Source: Lethocerus indicus (taxonomy: Eukaryota; Arthropoda; Insecta; Hemiptera; Belostomatidae). From it: DNA of 64,000 nucleotides. The position numbers and the translations under genes are program-made. This document shows, piece by piece, positions 10,740 to 22,469 of this stretch; within the stretch, counting starts at the first letter, position 1; every line of letters begins with the position of its first letter. The notes under the pieces are model-generated. The model was given only the letters and a program-made list of their open reading frames with translations, searched no databases and was not told the DNA's origin. The stretch lies in the NCBI GenBank assembly GCA_019843655.1, contig JACDQD010000005.1, positions 11,001,575 through 11,065,574 on the forward strand, written 5' to 3'.

Positions 10740-13243
10740 TTTTTTCTCGTGTTCACGCTAAAGAGCCATCGACCTATATAATAGCCGTTCGGAGCAGGCT
10801 TAAACGACTTCGCGGTGAGTGTCCGCGGCCTCGATTTTAAATTCATCGCTCCCACTCAATCCCCGAATCCCGGCCGATTTCGCGGCCTGCCGGAAAGGGG
10901 GACTGAACACAAAAGTTGGGAAAAATCGGTCGGGAGAACGGGCGGGAGGGACCGACGCAATTTAAAATCCAGTTATTGTCCGGGTTCCGGGCCCCGTTCA
11001 CGATGAAAAAAAAGAGAATTCCCTTTCGGCCCCGACTCGAAATTCGTTTCGGATCACGGTCCCTATTATTGTGAAAGTTTAGCAATTCCACCAGTCGATG
11101 TTTAATTTAGCGCACAACAGTAGGCCGCGCCAGTTAGATACATGATGTTATCCTGTACGTTTCTGTTAGTTTGAAATATCAAAGAGTACAATCGTCCCAA
11201 CATCCTCTCTCTTACCGCAACAAGGAAAAAATGCAAATTATTACTTTGTTGTTACAATTTTTCCGCCGGAAGAAAAGGCTAAAACAGTTGTCTGGAAACT
11301 GGTTTAATCCCTTCGAAAACCCTTATCAATAAAATTTTCATCGGACAATAGAATTTTAGGAATATATTCAAAACTTATTACATAATTTTAACGTACGCGG
11401 GTGGCAGCCATCGTCGCATTCGGATTTTAATTGATAAAAATCGTAAATTTAAATCTTCCACTCTCGATAGATTTCAATTGGTCTCGTAAGCGATAAAACG
11501 CTGCTTCATTTAAAATAATCAAAAAACATCACTAATTTTTAAATAATTAGCGTTGTAATTATAAAACGACCTACTAGTTGTTCCTGTCACGTTCCTCAAT
11601 AAAGAATATTAGGGAAGAATAAACATGAGTTTCTGTACTTTTAAAAAATAGAACGTTAATTTATGAATTTTTCTTTCTTTTTATCGGCAGCTGTGAACGT
11701 TAAATTGAAAAACTATTTTCTGACTTTGCGATACGTTCAGGTAATATTGCTGAACATTTTATTTCGATATAGGAACCGGACATGTTACGGTCCCAGAGCC
11801 AAATAGGGCCCGGCACCCCATCCTATATTAAAACCAGGTAAGCTCAATAATATTCCAAGGTTTATTTAGCGCTGTGGCGGCACCTTTCTCTAGGGGCGGC
11901 CTTCGGTGTCCCGCCGAACAAAAATAGCGGGTTCCCTCAGTTGGTGACCGACCCGCGTTAATTGTCCGACAAATCTTTTGTTCGCCTTCGAATACAAGTT
12001 TTATATTATTTTTCCTCTTCGAATTTCACAAATTCAGAATTAGCCGCCGCACCTGCGCTCTGTCGGGTCAAGACGACGTCCGAAGATGTTTAATATAGTA
12101 GAAACCGATCGGACCCTACCTCTGGAGGCACAGGTGAGAAAAACATTCGCTCGAAATTAATCCAATATTGGAATTCCAGACTAAATTCACCGATTAGCTC
12201 TGACAACATAATTATGAGATTTGTCTGATTTCTGTTATTATCACGTCAGAAAATACAATACAGTCATACAGCTTAAAGTACCAACACGACGTTACAATGT
12301 ATATAAAGACGAAGATGTACAATATCAAATTGATGAAGTAGAAAAATTCTGCCAATATCCAGTTCTATGTTTTATCATACAATGACAAACTGGTTTTCTG
12401 TCTTCTCTTGTTTTTTACGCTAGAACGTATTGGAAATATTAGAGAAACAAATACAAAGCGTACGGATTGCTAATCTCAACGAAAGGATGTGGGTATGGGG
12501 AACACCCACCGACGGGTCTGATAAATCCTTCGACTAAACACTGAACGACCGCTAAGGAATAAAACCCATAATTTACATACGTACATAAATCCAAACACCG
12601 GAATAGTAATGATATTTTCTGGGATATGATCGCATGCTTAAATTCTCCAAACGGCTTCTTCTGATGATGAGAAGCGGTAACCGCGGAAACTTGGGATCGA
12701 GGGAGTGAAAAGATACTTCTTCCTTATGGTATCGACTATGCATAATTACGCATGTCTCGAAACTCTTAGGCCCCTACTCCTCTTCAGCAGTTGGCCCGGT
12801 ACTCCGGTAACTTTCGCAGATTTCGAATTGTACAGGGTGCTTACGTAAGAGGTAACCGTGGTGAGCCCCGGGGGCTTGGGGCTGGGTCCGTGGGGGCTCG
12901 TCCCCATGGGGTCATTGGGGGGAAGGGAGGGGGCGCTAACTCACTTAGTGTGGGCGGCCCACTTTATCATGGCTTTCCGACTGTGAAACATTTACAAGGG
13001 AGATCCAGTCTGCCGACTTCACGCGTTAAGATCAATGTAATTTAGACATTACACTGGAATTAATGTTCTGGCATCTTTAAAATAATAAAGGATATTGTAA
13101 TGTATAAAAAATTGCATAATTAATACAATAATAAAGAATCGTAATTACACTTTATGGTAATTCTATGTAACTTTTATTGTTTTGCATACCCATTAAAATC
13201 CATTTGAACTCGATATCCAATATTTTTACGATCCACGATATCG
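10740..13243. other. Non-coding, mixed GC blocks
   Basis: The block at 10740-11090 is GC-rich. It contains TATATAAT at 10775 and a textbook plus-strand splice-donor word GTGAGT at 10815, so a plus-strand promoter with a short first exon is also possible, without further support. 11100-12780 is AT-rich, with a smaller GC pocket at 11860-12130. 12780-13040 is G-rich (see the separate entry). No protein-like frame was found. Confidence 0.45.
12870..12933 (+). other. G-run cluster with G-quadruplex potential
   Basis: Eight runs of three to six G lie within 64 bases on the plus strand, separated by short spacers. This meets the usual G-quadruplex pattern. It lies in a GC-rich block and could be a promoter-like or structural element. 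Confidence 0.6.
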
Positions 13244-13302
13244 TTTATACCCCCTTCTGTTTAATGTATGAAGGGATATACATTAAACAGAGGGGGAATA
13301 AA
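13244..13302. other. 59-nt near-perfect hairpin, possible small-RNA precursor
   Basis: The arms 13244-13269 and 13278-13302 pair over 24 base pairs, with one bulged T (13255) and one A-A mismatch, closing an 8-nt loop. The inner stem is CTGTTTAATGTAT against ATACATTAAACAG, and the outer stem is CCCCC/GGGGG followed by TTTAT/ATAAA. Size and shape are near the lower limit of an animal pre-miRNA. It could equally be a miniature inverted-repeat element or a cruciform. It does not resemble a miRNA that I recognise. Confidence 0.4.
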
Positions 13303-16300
13303 AATGATGAACTCGGATCGCGTGCTCTGAGTCAGTCCGGGGGCGATATTCTCTCCCCGGAGAAGGTCAGTTGAAATTGAAAACCAAATATATTGTCTTA
13401 AGTCTCCAATTCTGTTCGCTTCTATGGAGTACGGCGGTGGATTATTATTTAGCACTGAACGGCTGTAACCTGTTACTGGATGTCCTATCGAAAATATAAC
13501 CACTTTATTTATAACGGATACAATAAATTCGTACACGACTGTACCTCACTTTTCCGTCCATACTTACTTAACTATTATGCACAGGAATTGTGCTCGTGGT
13601 ATCAAAATTAGCGAATAATACCAACTTGAATAAGTTGAATACTATGTAGAAAGTTATTCTTTCAGAAAGGCACAACCGAATTCTATTTAATCCCAATGCA
13701 ATAGTGGTAGAAATACAAATTACAAACTATCTCTATAAGATAGCGATGTTTTCTCTTCGTACTTTTTAATCGGCCCCATAACCGCAGTCATAATGACGAC
13801 TAAACCAAAATTTTCGAATCGAAGTCAAAGTTTTCGACCCCGCGTTTTTTTCTCCGCGCGAGAAAAATACTGCACAAGGCCGATGTGAGGATGCGGGCCA
13901 GTTGCATGCGGTTGTGGAAATCGCAAAAAAACATTTCTGGCCGGCGGCCAAAGTTTCCGGAAACATTCTGTCCGATGAATTCAACCGGCGGCCGGCTCGA
14001 GTCGAGCCGATTCTGACTCTGAATCAGAATTTAGTTTATGACGCGCATTACTGAACCTTAAACTCCATTAATTTAACACCCAGTAAAACAGCACTGCAGT
14101 AGAGTGCTCCCGGCTTCCTGGTGTCCGTCCAATAGTTATATAGAACTCAATATAAATACAAATATAAATAAATTAAATCTTTGCTTACTTCTCTACAATT
14201 ACAATATATTTGCTCAATAACGAACTGAATGATTGCTGCTTCTTTTAAGTATAAATGTATAGCTAAAGTTGAGTTGACCGCTTCTCTAACATGTCATAGT
14301 TCATCATAATTTACGAAGTTCTCCTCTAAACGTACCCACTGGGCACCGAAGATAATACGGTAAACAGAAAAAAAAAATATTACTAATCGGTCCTGAAGGG
14401 CAGTAGTCACGCGAGTCACGCGCGTTTCGTATCCATCAGTCTTAATACTACAGAGTTACTGTTCCGAACGACCCCAACTATTTCAACTGAAATATTCGTG
14501 CTCGCTTTTAAACGACCCCCTCCCTCTACTCCCACTCAAAATAAATCAGGAGTCCACTTAACCCGAAAAGAAATAAACTTTTCTCTCCCCCGTTCATTCA
14601 TAGTAAATCGGGGGTTCAAAAGAATCCTGTCTGTAAAAGAACCCTCCGCATTTTTTTTTCTCCAAGGGCTTAATCTTATGTTCGTCTTCCGTTTTGACCG
14701 ATTATAAATTTTATTACAGCCGAATTATTCGTCTAGAATTATTCGCTTTCGTCCGTAATTAATATTCGTCGTTTGTTTTCCGTTCTCGACAGAGAATTAC
14801 ATTATGCCATTTACCTTATTTATAAAACTGACTGATTATAGAAAATATTCGAGTTCAACGTCCGTATTATAAACTATCGGTAAAATAAAATTGTATTCAA
14901 CAGTCTATGTATTTCCACGGCGTCAGATAACCAAAACATTTGCATTTGGAATATGCACCGCAATTTCTGGAACGCTTTGGTAGTATAATCCAAACTGGAA
15001 GATACACGCTACAGATAACAGATTTGAAGCTCTGGATATTTTGACGTGAGTGTATGAATTCTGAATAAGCAATAAATCCGAAGAAATATATCCTACATTA
15101 TAAGGATTGACTTTTAAAGTGCAGCGAGAAATCGGCATTCCCACGTACACATGGTTTAGGTACATGGTTTGTATCACATAAATGGCGACATATTTGAATA
15201 ATGATAACATTAAATTTATATCGTTTTGTAAAGCGTAATATATTGAAATGATTACCTTATAAAAATGTAGGTTAAGGACAATAACGGATGGCTGCATTTT
15301 ATTTAATGACGTACAGAAATTTATATATATTAAAAATATTTTTATTTATTCCACTATAAATTGTGATGTATGTGAAGTGTAACGGAAGCCCGAGCGGGGG
15401 ATCTAACGGGTTGACTGGTGGATGTTTCGCGTCCCGAGGGGTCGAGAAAGCGATAAATTCACGAATCTAAATATAGTGGGGCGCTCCAGTTGAACTTGGT
15501 CTAGATGAAATAAAGTCTCTCCAGTCTTAATTTAGACAGGATAGCACCAGCGCCGAGGAGACTCAACCTCGTCCTACGGCCATTAATATTCCCAGTGTAT
15601 CGCATATACAGTTAACTAACGTTTCATTCGCGCTGCCTCCTACAAATTCGAGCTTTTAAATCCGGTATTAAATTAATTCTGGTTTGGGCTGATTACTGGA
15701 TGAGACTCTGGAATTATATAGAGCTTAAAAAAAAGCTTGTAGTCATGATTCCTTTTAGCTAAATAATAAACATATCAAAAATTTATAAAATACAGACTGT
15801 AAGAAGATTTCGAATTTTATTATATTCAATATTTAAAGTAAACTAACACATTTGAAGAAAGTTATTTTTCTACCGAAGGAATTTTTCACCCAGCGACAAC
15901 ACATGATATCAAAATAAGAAAATTGACTTTATTTTCTTGTAACACGCGGTTTTTACTTTATTAATAGTCTGACAATTATAGCACCGGTATATATTCAAAA
16001 GCATTTTGAATAGGAGTACGTATTTCCTTACAGCCAGAAATACACACAGTTACGTCGTCAGTTTAAAATGATTATGGTGTAACGCCTACGGCCTTTCCTA
16101 CTTAGAGCGTGAGGAAAACTAATTATAGACTTTGTTCATCAGGTATTAGATAACGCTTCCTAGAGTATGACGAACATTTAACACATTGCCAGTACCACTC
16201 TATCTTACCAACAGATAGCTAAATTAAGGGTAATGGATTTCCTCAGTAGTTTTCTCGAACAAAGTGATAAGAATAAGAAATTATAAAATATTAATTCGTG

Positions 16301-16340
16301 GCATTCTTGCGTATATTTTTCAGTCTTTGTTGAAGATATC
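13303..16340. other. Non-coding, mostly AT-rich
   Basis: No gene-like frame. A GC pocket at 13780-14030 carries the palindrome cluster listed separately. Polypyrimidine-rich DNA lies around 14515-14690. The frame at 14923-15297 (minus) is AT-rich and hydrophobic without family features. An octamer-like ATTTGCAT occurs near 14938. Confidence 0.5.
13938..14030. repeat. Cluster of four adjacent palindromes
   Basis: Four inverted repeats lie within 93 bp: TGGCC/GGCCA around GGC (13938-13950), GTTTCCGGAAAC (13953-13964, perfect), CGGCTCGA/TCGAGCCG around one G (13993-14009), and ATTCTGA/TCAGAAT with a 7-nt loop (14010-14030). Such density is unusual and may mark several dimeric binding sites or a structured single strand. 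Confidence 0.6.
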
Positions 16341-16341
16341 C

Positions 16342-16496
16342 GCTGTCTCCGTTCGCTGGTTTGGTCAGTCATAAACGAAACAGGAATTTCACTGGCATCC
16401 CAAGTAATTCAATAGAATGGCGAAAAAGTTCTGAATATGGCTAGTAGCCGAAACCGGTCTAGTAAAAGAGAAAACTAGCGAGCGCAGCCAGAATAT
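16342..16496. mobile_element. Foldback element fragment FB-b, both arms degraded
   Basis: A left-arm remnant (16342-16366, CTGTCTCC...TTCGCTGGTTTGGTC) and a right-arm remnant (16431-16496, GCCGAAACCGGTCTAGTAAAAG) lie in opposite orientation about 65 bp apart. The right arm keeps the ATG (16438) but its frame meets TAG after about 13 codons. The leader segments between the arms are missing or unrecognisable. This is an older or internally deleted copy of the FB-a family. Confidence 0.6.
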
Positions 16497-18072
16497 CTAA
16501 GGAGCCATGTTATTATAATGCGGTTGTCTCATTTGCTATGGCCACTATTAATTACACGTCCAAACAGTGAGCGTCTAGTCCAACCAGTACAACAGGTCTA
16601 TATCTATACTGTCAGCATGGCAATATGGTCTGTCTCCGAAGGACAGGTCTCTGAATGTTTCCAACGGCTCTACTGAAGTGCTAGCCAAAAATACACGTCA
16701 TCCCGTCCGCGTTCGAAATGATATAAGTGCTTAGGTTTTCCAGACCTGTTCTGTCACCTTGGCCTTCCGTCGGAATTACTGAAGTCGCGTTAATTCTGGA
16801 GCCGAGAAAAAATTTTAGGAATTCATCTTTTACTTTCGTAGGGTCAAATATAAACGTGGATTTATTTATATCCATACACCATTTGGGTGTTTCATTTATC
16901 GCTTTTCAGTTCAGCCCCCGTAAACTGAAATTTCGGTGCCAGTGTTGTCAAACGAAGTGTGGGAAGCGAAGTTTCGAAATAGGTTTTCGCTTGCATGGCA
17001 ATACAGCTTAGCATTTTCTCTACCACTAATTGTAGTGCATTATTCTCCTTCAATGCGCGATTTACGATCACATATACAATAGTTAATTAAATAAATTCTA
17101 TTCATAGTGTTGTAATTAATTAAGTAAGCAGACACTATACTATCATCATCCCAACCATTATCTATATAACATTACCATGTTTTCTGTATAAATGAATGAA
17201 ATATATAAATATTTTCCAGCTGAGAGTTAACTGGTGATTGAGTACAAACACTGTCACAACGCTAGTAGCATTGCATTTCTGGATACTTTCTGTTTGATTT
17301 CGGTTGAAATTGCACTGTAAATACATGAGGTGCGACGGTAAACAGCGTCTATGGTATTTAGAATGGGGGAGGTGCTCCAGGGGCGGATATAATGTAGAGG
17401 GTGGAGGGTAGTCGGTGGGATGTGGCATCCAATATCCGTCCAGCGGGTGAAGAGAGTCGGCCTCTATTGATGATCCCCTACCACTTCACCTTGGAGCCGG
17501 TCCAAATTTCCATGCTCGAAACTCCACCCTTTTGTTCATAACATTCGGGGCCGCGTCCTTAGCCCTGACTCATGAGGTTCATTCACTGGCCCATTCTAAA
17601 TAACGTGACAGGAATTTATTGTATCGATAAAATTTAACTGGGATTATTTTTGTTACATTTACATTTAGTGTATTGTCGTAAAAGAGTTCTTTTTATAACA
17701 ATTTATAACAAGGAGATTGTAAAAAATCGATCTTTTTATGGGCGTACAATTCTATAAGGGAAATAGTAGTGAAAGCGATCCGGTGCTGGGAATCTGAGAA
17801 GTTGCCGGGGGTCGTTATGTTGTGGGTCACTTAAAATTGGGAAGATAGAAGAAGGGGGCGGGAGGTAAAAAAAGGGGAGAAGGAGGAAGAGTCTAGTGAA
17901 GTGGGCGGTCTGCCCTAATGACGTGTTCCCGGAGATGATGACCACTTAGGGCTATTCCAACAACTAGAATCCTCCGCCCCCGCACCGGCCCCCTCCTTCA
18001 CTCTCTCCTAGTCCCATTCCCAATTAACCCGTCCCGAACGCCGGGACCTCGCCGATCGGTACGCCGTTTTAT

Positions 18073-18101
18073 CTTTATTCGGTACGACGTACGGAATAAA
18101 G
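18073..18101. repeat. Short hairpin, 12 of 13 bp paired
   Basis: CTTTATTCGGTAC pairs with GTACGGAATAAAG across a GAC loop, with one G-G mismatch. The word GTACGAC then recurs at 18101. It is possibly a dimeric binding site. Confidence 0.5.
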
Positions 18102-19090
18102 TACGACAATAAAAAGGGAAAATGGAAAGCCATTCATCTTTTCTTTCGGCGTTCGTTTTTATACCGATACCGGCCTACTCTTGGTAACTTTGAGTCGATC
18201 ACATTGAATTGTGCACAAAAGTTCGAATTCTGTTGAGAAATAGCGAATAAAATTAAATAAACAAGATGTAACCTGCATCTATAAAGCCAGATCCGCTTGT
18301 CCATTTTGGTTTCGTGTCATCCTGAATTGCGGCTAGTAGTATAGTTCTACTTAGGAGTGTCGTAGTTTAACGGAGACACCAACGGCAAAGTCAACGGTTT
18401 TGGAATTTACGAGGGAAAATATTATTCTAGCCAGTCGGAGCACGCGGTCGATAAGTTCGGTTGAGGTCTAAACTTGGGATTCAAAAAATAAATACCTCAT
18501 CCGTCACTATAACCGAGGCGTCCATTAGCCTGATACTAACGCTGGTGTAATGGGAACAGCATGAGGAACACGGATGAACAAATAATTAAATATCGTGATA
18601 TTTAAAAGAAAACGAAATTTTACGATCTAATTCGGTTTACGATTCTCCCGTGACGATACCCCAGGTAGAAGGACGATCAAAGAACCGGGTGTGCCAAAAT
18701 AATTTTAACTGTTTTCTGGCCCGAATCCAACAAAATGTTAAGCGCCTTCAATTTGACTTGCCACCTTGGTATGCGTCTTCGTCTCACAACCCTTTTGTAT
18801 CGTTACTGTTTACACAGGATGCCGAACGTGTATATATATTTATATATATAAATTTCTGTAAAAAATGTCTAGTTTCTAACTAATTTGAGTTCATTCTTCT
18901 CACTTTCTAAGCCTCCTGGCGACGGGTATACATACAGGAAGACAACAGTTTGATGTCAATATACCGAAGATAGAAAGAACATTGTTATTCCAGAATATTT
19001 TTTATATTTCAAAATAAAATTATGCAAGTATATTTTATTTTTATTTAACTATTGAGTGGCATACTAAAAATTAGAATCGCTCGAATGATT

Positions 19091-19115
19091 TTTCTTGTTG
19101 GTATAAAACAAGAAA
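19091..19115. repeat. Short hairpin with 9-bp stem
   Basis: TTTCTTGTT and AACAAGAAA are perfectly complementary around a 7-nt loop. No further function is evident. Confidence 0.45.
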
Positions 19116-21897
19116 TATTTTTCACCATTGTCAATAGAATCTAGCGAACAATATATTTAATGTACATGTAAATTAAATACATTTCGGGGCTACCGATTAA
19201 GGAAAGCTGTCATCATTTTCTTAAGGTCAAACAAACAATTGGAGGACATAAAATCACAGCAGTGGTATTTCCTCAAATTCTCGCGTTCTATTTCCAACAG
19301 CCCAGAAATACCTTTAACTATTCACAATATTATTTTATTCCCGAAATAGTGGATCTGCTAGCTTTTCGATGTGAAGTCTTGGTGTAATTTCCAAACTTGC
19401 TACATCTTAATGCTATTACTCCGCACAATATATTGAAGCTCAATTCGGTGTTGTTTGATTCTGTCTTTTCAAAGAATGTTCGGCACCAAATCAAAACAAC
19501 AGCGTCTGTTGAAACAGTCGAAACGAACCGTGGCACTAACGAACTGTACAAAACCCATTGTAAAGGATGATGGGTGATTTTTAGAGGCCACAAAGCTCGG
19601 TGGTTGTATTATGTAGGGTTGCTTTTGTTATAGAACGCTGTATCAGTACTATAGAATGCTTTAGTTGTATTTGATTGTGTTTAATTTTTATATTAAACAT
19701 AAACCGTCGTGACCCGTCTGAATAATAATAGACATTCGAGGGAATACAAAACATAAAGTGGTTCAAGATGAATGGGATCGTCTAATTTATTAATAATATC
19801 ATGTTAAGTCTCTTTGCGCTAAACCATATCCTACAAGTTAATATGCACATTAGCGGGATTAGCCGACCGAAATAATACATTGGCTCATGTTGTGTATGTC
19901 GCCGCGAGATGACCGCCTCGTACACCGTTCATTACCAGAACACAGTACTAATTTAGTGACTCATTAATCAAAATGTAGGAGTGAAATTAAAGTTGTTTAA
20001 CTAAATTGCCTGCGTCTTGTTGTAGAGAAGCAGAACACTGATTATTTTTTGTCATTATTTTTCTTTAAATAGTTTTCATTTCAGACTCATGCAAAAAATA
20101 CTATTAGCAACCAAGAAAGAATACTCATATTATGGGAGAAACTAAGCATTTTGTTATATTTAATCTTGTATTGCCGTTACATCGATTTATGACCGGACAT
20201 GTATTCGTATACACACGCCCATTATCTTATTACACAGGGGGGGTCTTCTTAGTTTTGAAATTTGAAAATAACCTATAGGTAATGCTTAATTATAAAATAA
20301 TATTAAATTTTAAAGTTTGTTGGCTCTTTGTCTCACACCCCTCTCTATATTTAAAATATAATAGGGGCATCTATTAAAAATACCCGCAGGTGTCCTTGGC
20401 TCTCGTCTCCCGTGAAAATATGCGCGTGCTTTATGACCGTAGGTCGCGTATTATATCAGTTAAAATCAATATCATATTACCCACCCCGAATATTCTTGGT
20501 TGACCGGCAAAACTGTTATCCATTCTCCCAGGAAAATTACTGAAGAATTAAACACGAGTTACTAATTCTTAATAAAACCGGGCGTGCTTCTGACGTGGCG
20601 AAGAACTGCTAAGCAATGGCAAACAATACGCAACCGTCTTCCTAATGGAGCCCCAGATAAATGAAATACATTTACAACGGCGGTCAGAAAAAAACATTCA
20701 GTGACTGTATCAGCAACAATTACATTAGTGACTGAATGTTACTACCTGTAGGGAGAAGTAGACAAGTTAACAAGCTAGGAGAACTCGTACTTTTCAACCG
20801 CTGATGCTTATTTCATCTAAAAAATCTACGCTAATGTATTAAAATATATTATTACGAGCGTGATCACTTGTGTTTGACATCTTGTTGTGCAACGTAATGT
20901 CTAACATTAGACTTGGCCGAGCGCTAATAACGTCCGGATGTCGTTGTTGTGAACTCTGAGTTCAAATCATCAACATACTTCTTTTCGCAGTGCTCGAACT
21001 CGAAACGTCATGCACATTGGCCCCGATATTCCGGCCCGGTTTCTACGAATTGTTTAACCTCGAAAGATTCCGAACGCTTACTAAAACAGCGGCTCAGGGG
21101 ACGCGGGAAAATTCGACGCCGATCCCGATCTATTTTTGAAGTTTCTTGCAGAATAGACTGAAAGAATTTTTGAAAACAGATATTGTCCTTTTTTAATTTG
21201 AGCAAATATTGTTCAGGTGCGGAACGGAAGAGAAAATTATGAACGAGTCTAAGAGATTGAAAATCGATCAGGGATTGATTTACTGCAGAATTCAAGTGGG
21301 CCATACGCACTCCAGTATTTTTTTAAATTCTGAGCAAAAATATATAATTCGAAGCATTGTGGCCGGAGAAATTGTGGACGCATGCCAAACACTTAAACTG
21401 ACAACGCGCACTGCGCTTTCTAGCCGCATTATATTTTATACGTAGACACGTTTTATTGATTTAATAAGCAATAAGGATTTTTTGCTCAACTCTCTGTCTG
21501 CGTTTGATTTTGATGTCGCTAAGTTCGTATTACGTTATTTTGAAATTTTCTTTTGAAAACGAACAATTAATTGTCCGTTATTTTGAAATTCGAAGTATAA
21601 TGCGGTACTAATAAAATATTCATCCGAGTAAAATATAAATAATTCCTATACCTCAATTAGCAATATAGGTTTAAACTAGTATAACAAGGTTTTAAACATT
21701 TTACGTTTCGAATTATATGTAAAATAAGAAAAACAAAATTTTTTCTCATGACTACTATGTAAAATTTATTCATTTGATCACTTACCAATAATGTTTATAC
21801 TCTGCCTGTAATTCAATTAGGGAAGCGGTTTTGTCTTTCCACTATCGAGAAATTAAGATTTTCTTGGCCGTGTCCCGTTCCCGGAAAATTGGTTAAC

Positions 21898-22090
21898 TGA
21901 AAAAGAACTGGGAAAAAAGTGGTGGCAAAGAAGAGGGGGCGATTGTAAAGAGTTAACGACTCGACGGGAAAGCGGCCCAACAGAGCCGGGGATATTTTAT
22001 AAAGGGCGGGGGTTGTTAAGGGAAGAAAAGGGCCGGAGGGGGGGGGGAAAAATGAAGAAAGAAGAAAATGAAATGAGGGAAGAAGGGTGA
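21898..22090 (+). other. Polypurine-rich tract
   Basis: The plus strand is strongly purine-biased in two blocks (21898-21945 and 22018-22089), including a run of ten G at 22038-22047. Such tracts can form triplex DNA or be polypurine-biased spacer. Confidence 0.55.
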
Positions 22091-22402
22091 ATGCCAGTAA
22101 TTTCTATTTGGAGTTGTTTACATAGAAATGAGCCAGCAGCCCGGCGAACAGCCGTTACCAATCAACGCCTGGAATTCGTATTATTAAAATCTATTTCCCT
22201 TTTAAAAGGATACCTATAAATTTTTCCGTCGAATGGCCCGCCAATGGAAAACTTTTATCCTTTGAATATTAATGAGGACGCTTATTTGAATGAATGTTCA
22301 GTTTTAAACCGACGGTTTACTCTGTCAAGTATGGGTTGGTGCCTTTTTTGCAGGCTATCGAAATTCGTTTCTCGGACCGTTTCGAACTGCAGTGATATAA
22401 CT

Positions 22403-22463
22403 GCAGCCGTCGAAACCGGTCTATCGAGAGAACAAACCGGCGAGAAGAGGCAGAAAATCGAAC
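22403..22463 (+). mobile_element. Foldback arm fragment FB-c
   Basis: CAGCCG, CGAAACCGGTCTATCG, ACAAACCGGCGAGAAGAGGCAG and AAAATCGAAC follow the FB arm order, with a 2-nt insertion. The ATG codon and leader are lost. A TAAGGAGC word follows, as in the 16-kb fragment, so these two copies may share a subfamily end. Confidence 0.55.
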
Positions 22464-22469
22464 AAACTT

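Larger units (their letters stand above)
16500..22400. other. Non-coding, AT-rich with few landmarks
   Basis: No protein-like frame is seen. GC-richer parts occur at 17350-17560, 17740-18060 and 20950-21150. An AT dinucleotide-like tract lies at about 18828-18852. Hairpins at 18.07 and 19.09 kb and a purine tract at 21.9-22.1 kb are listed separately. The remainder shows nothing recognisable. Confidence 0.55.
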
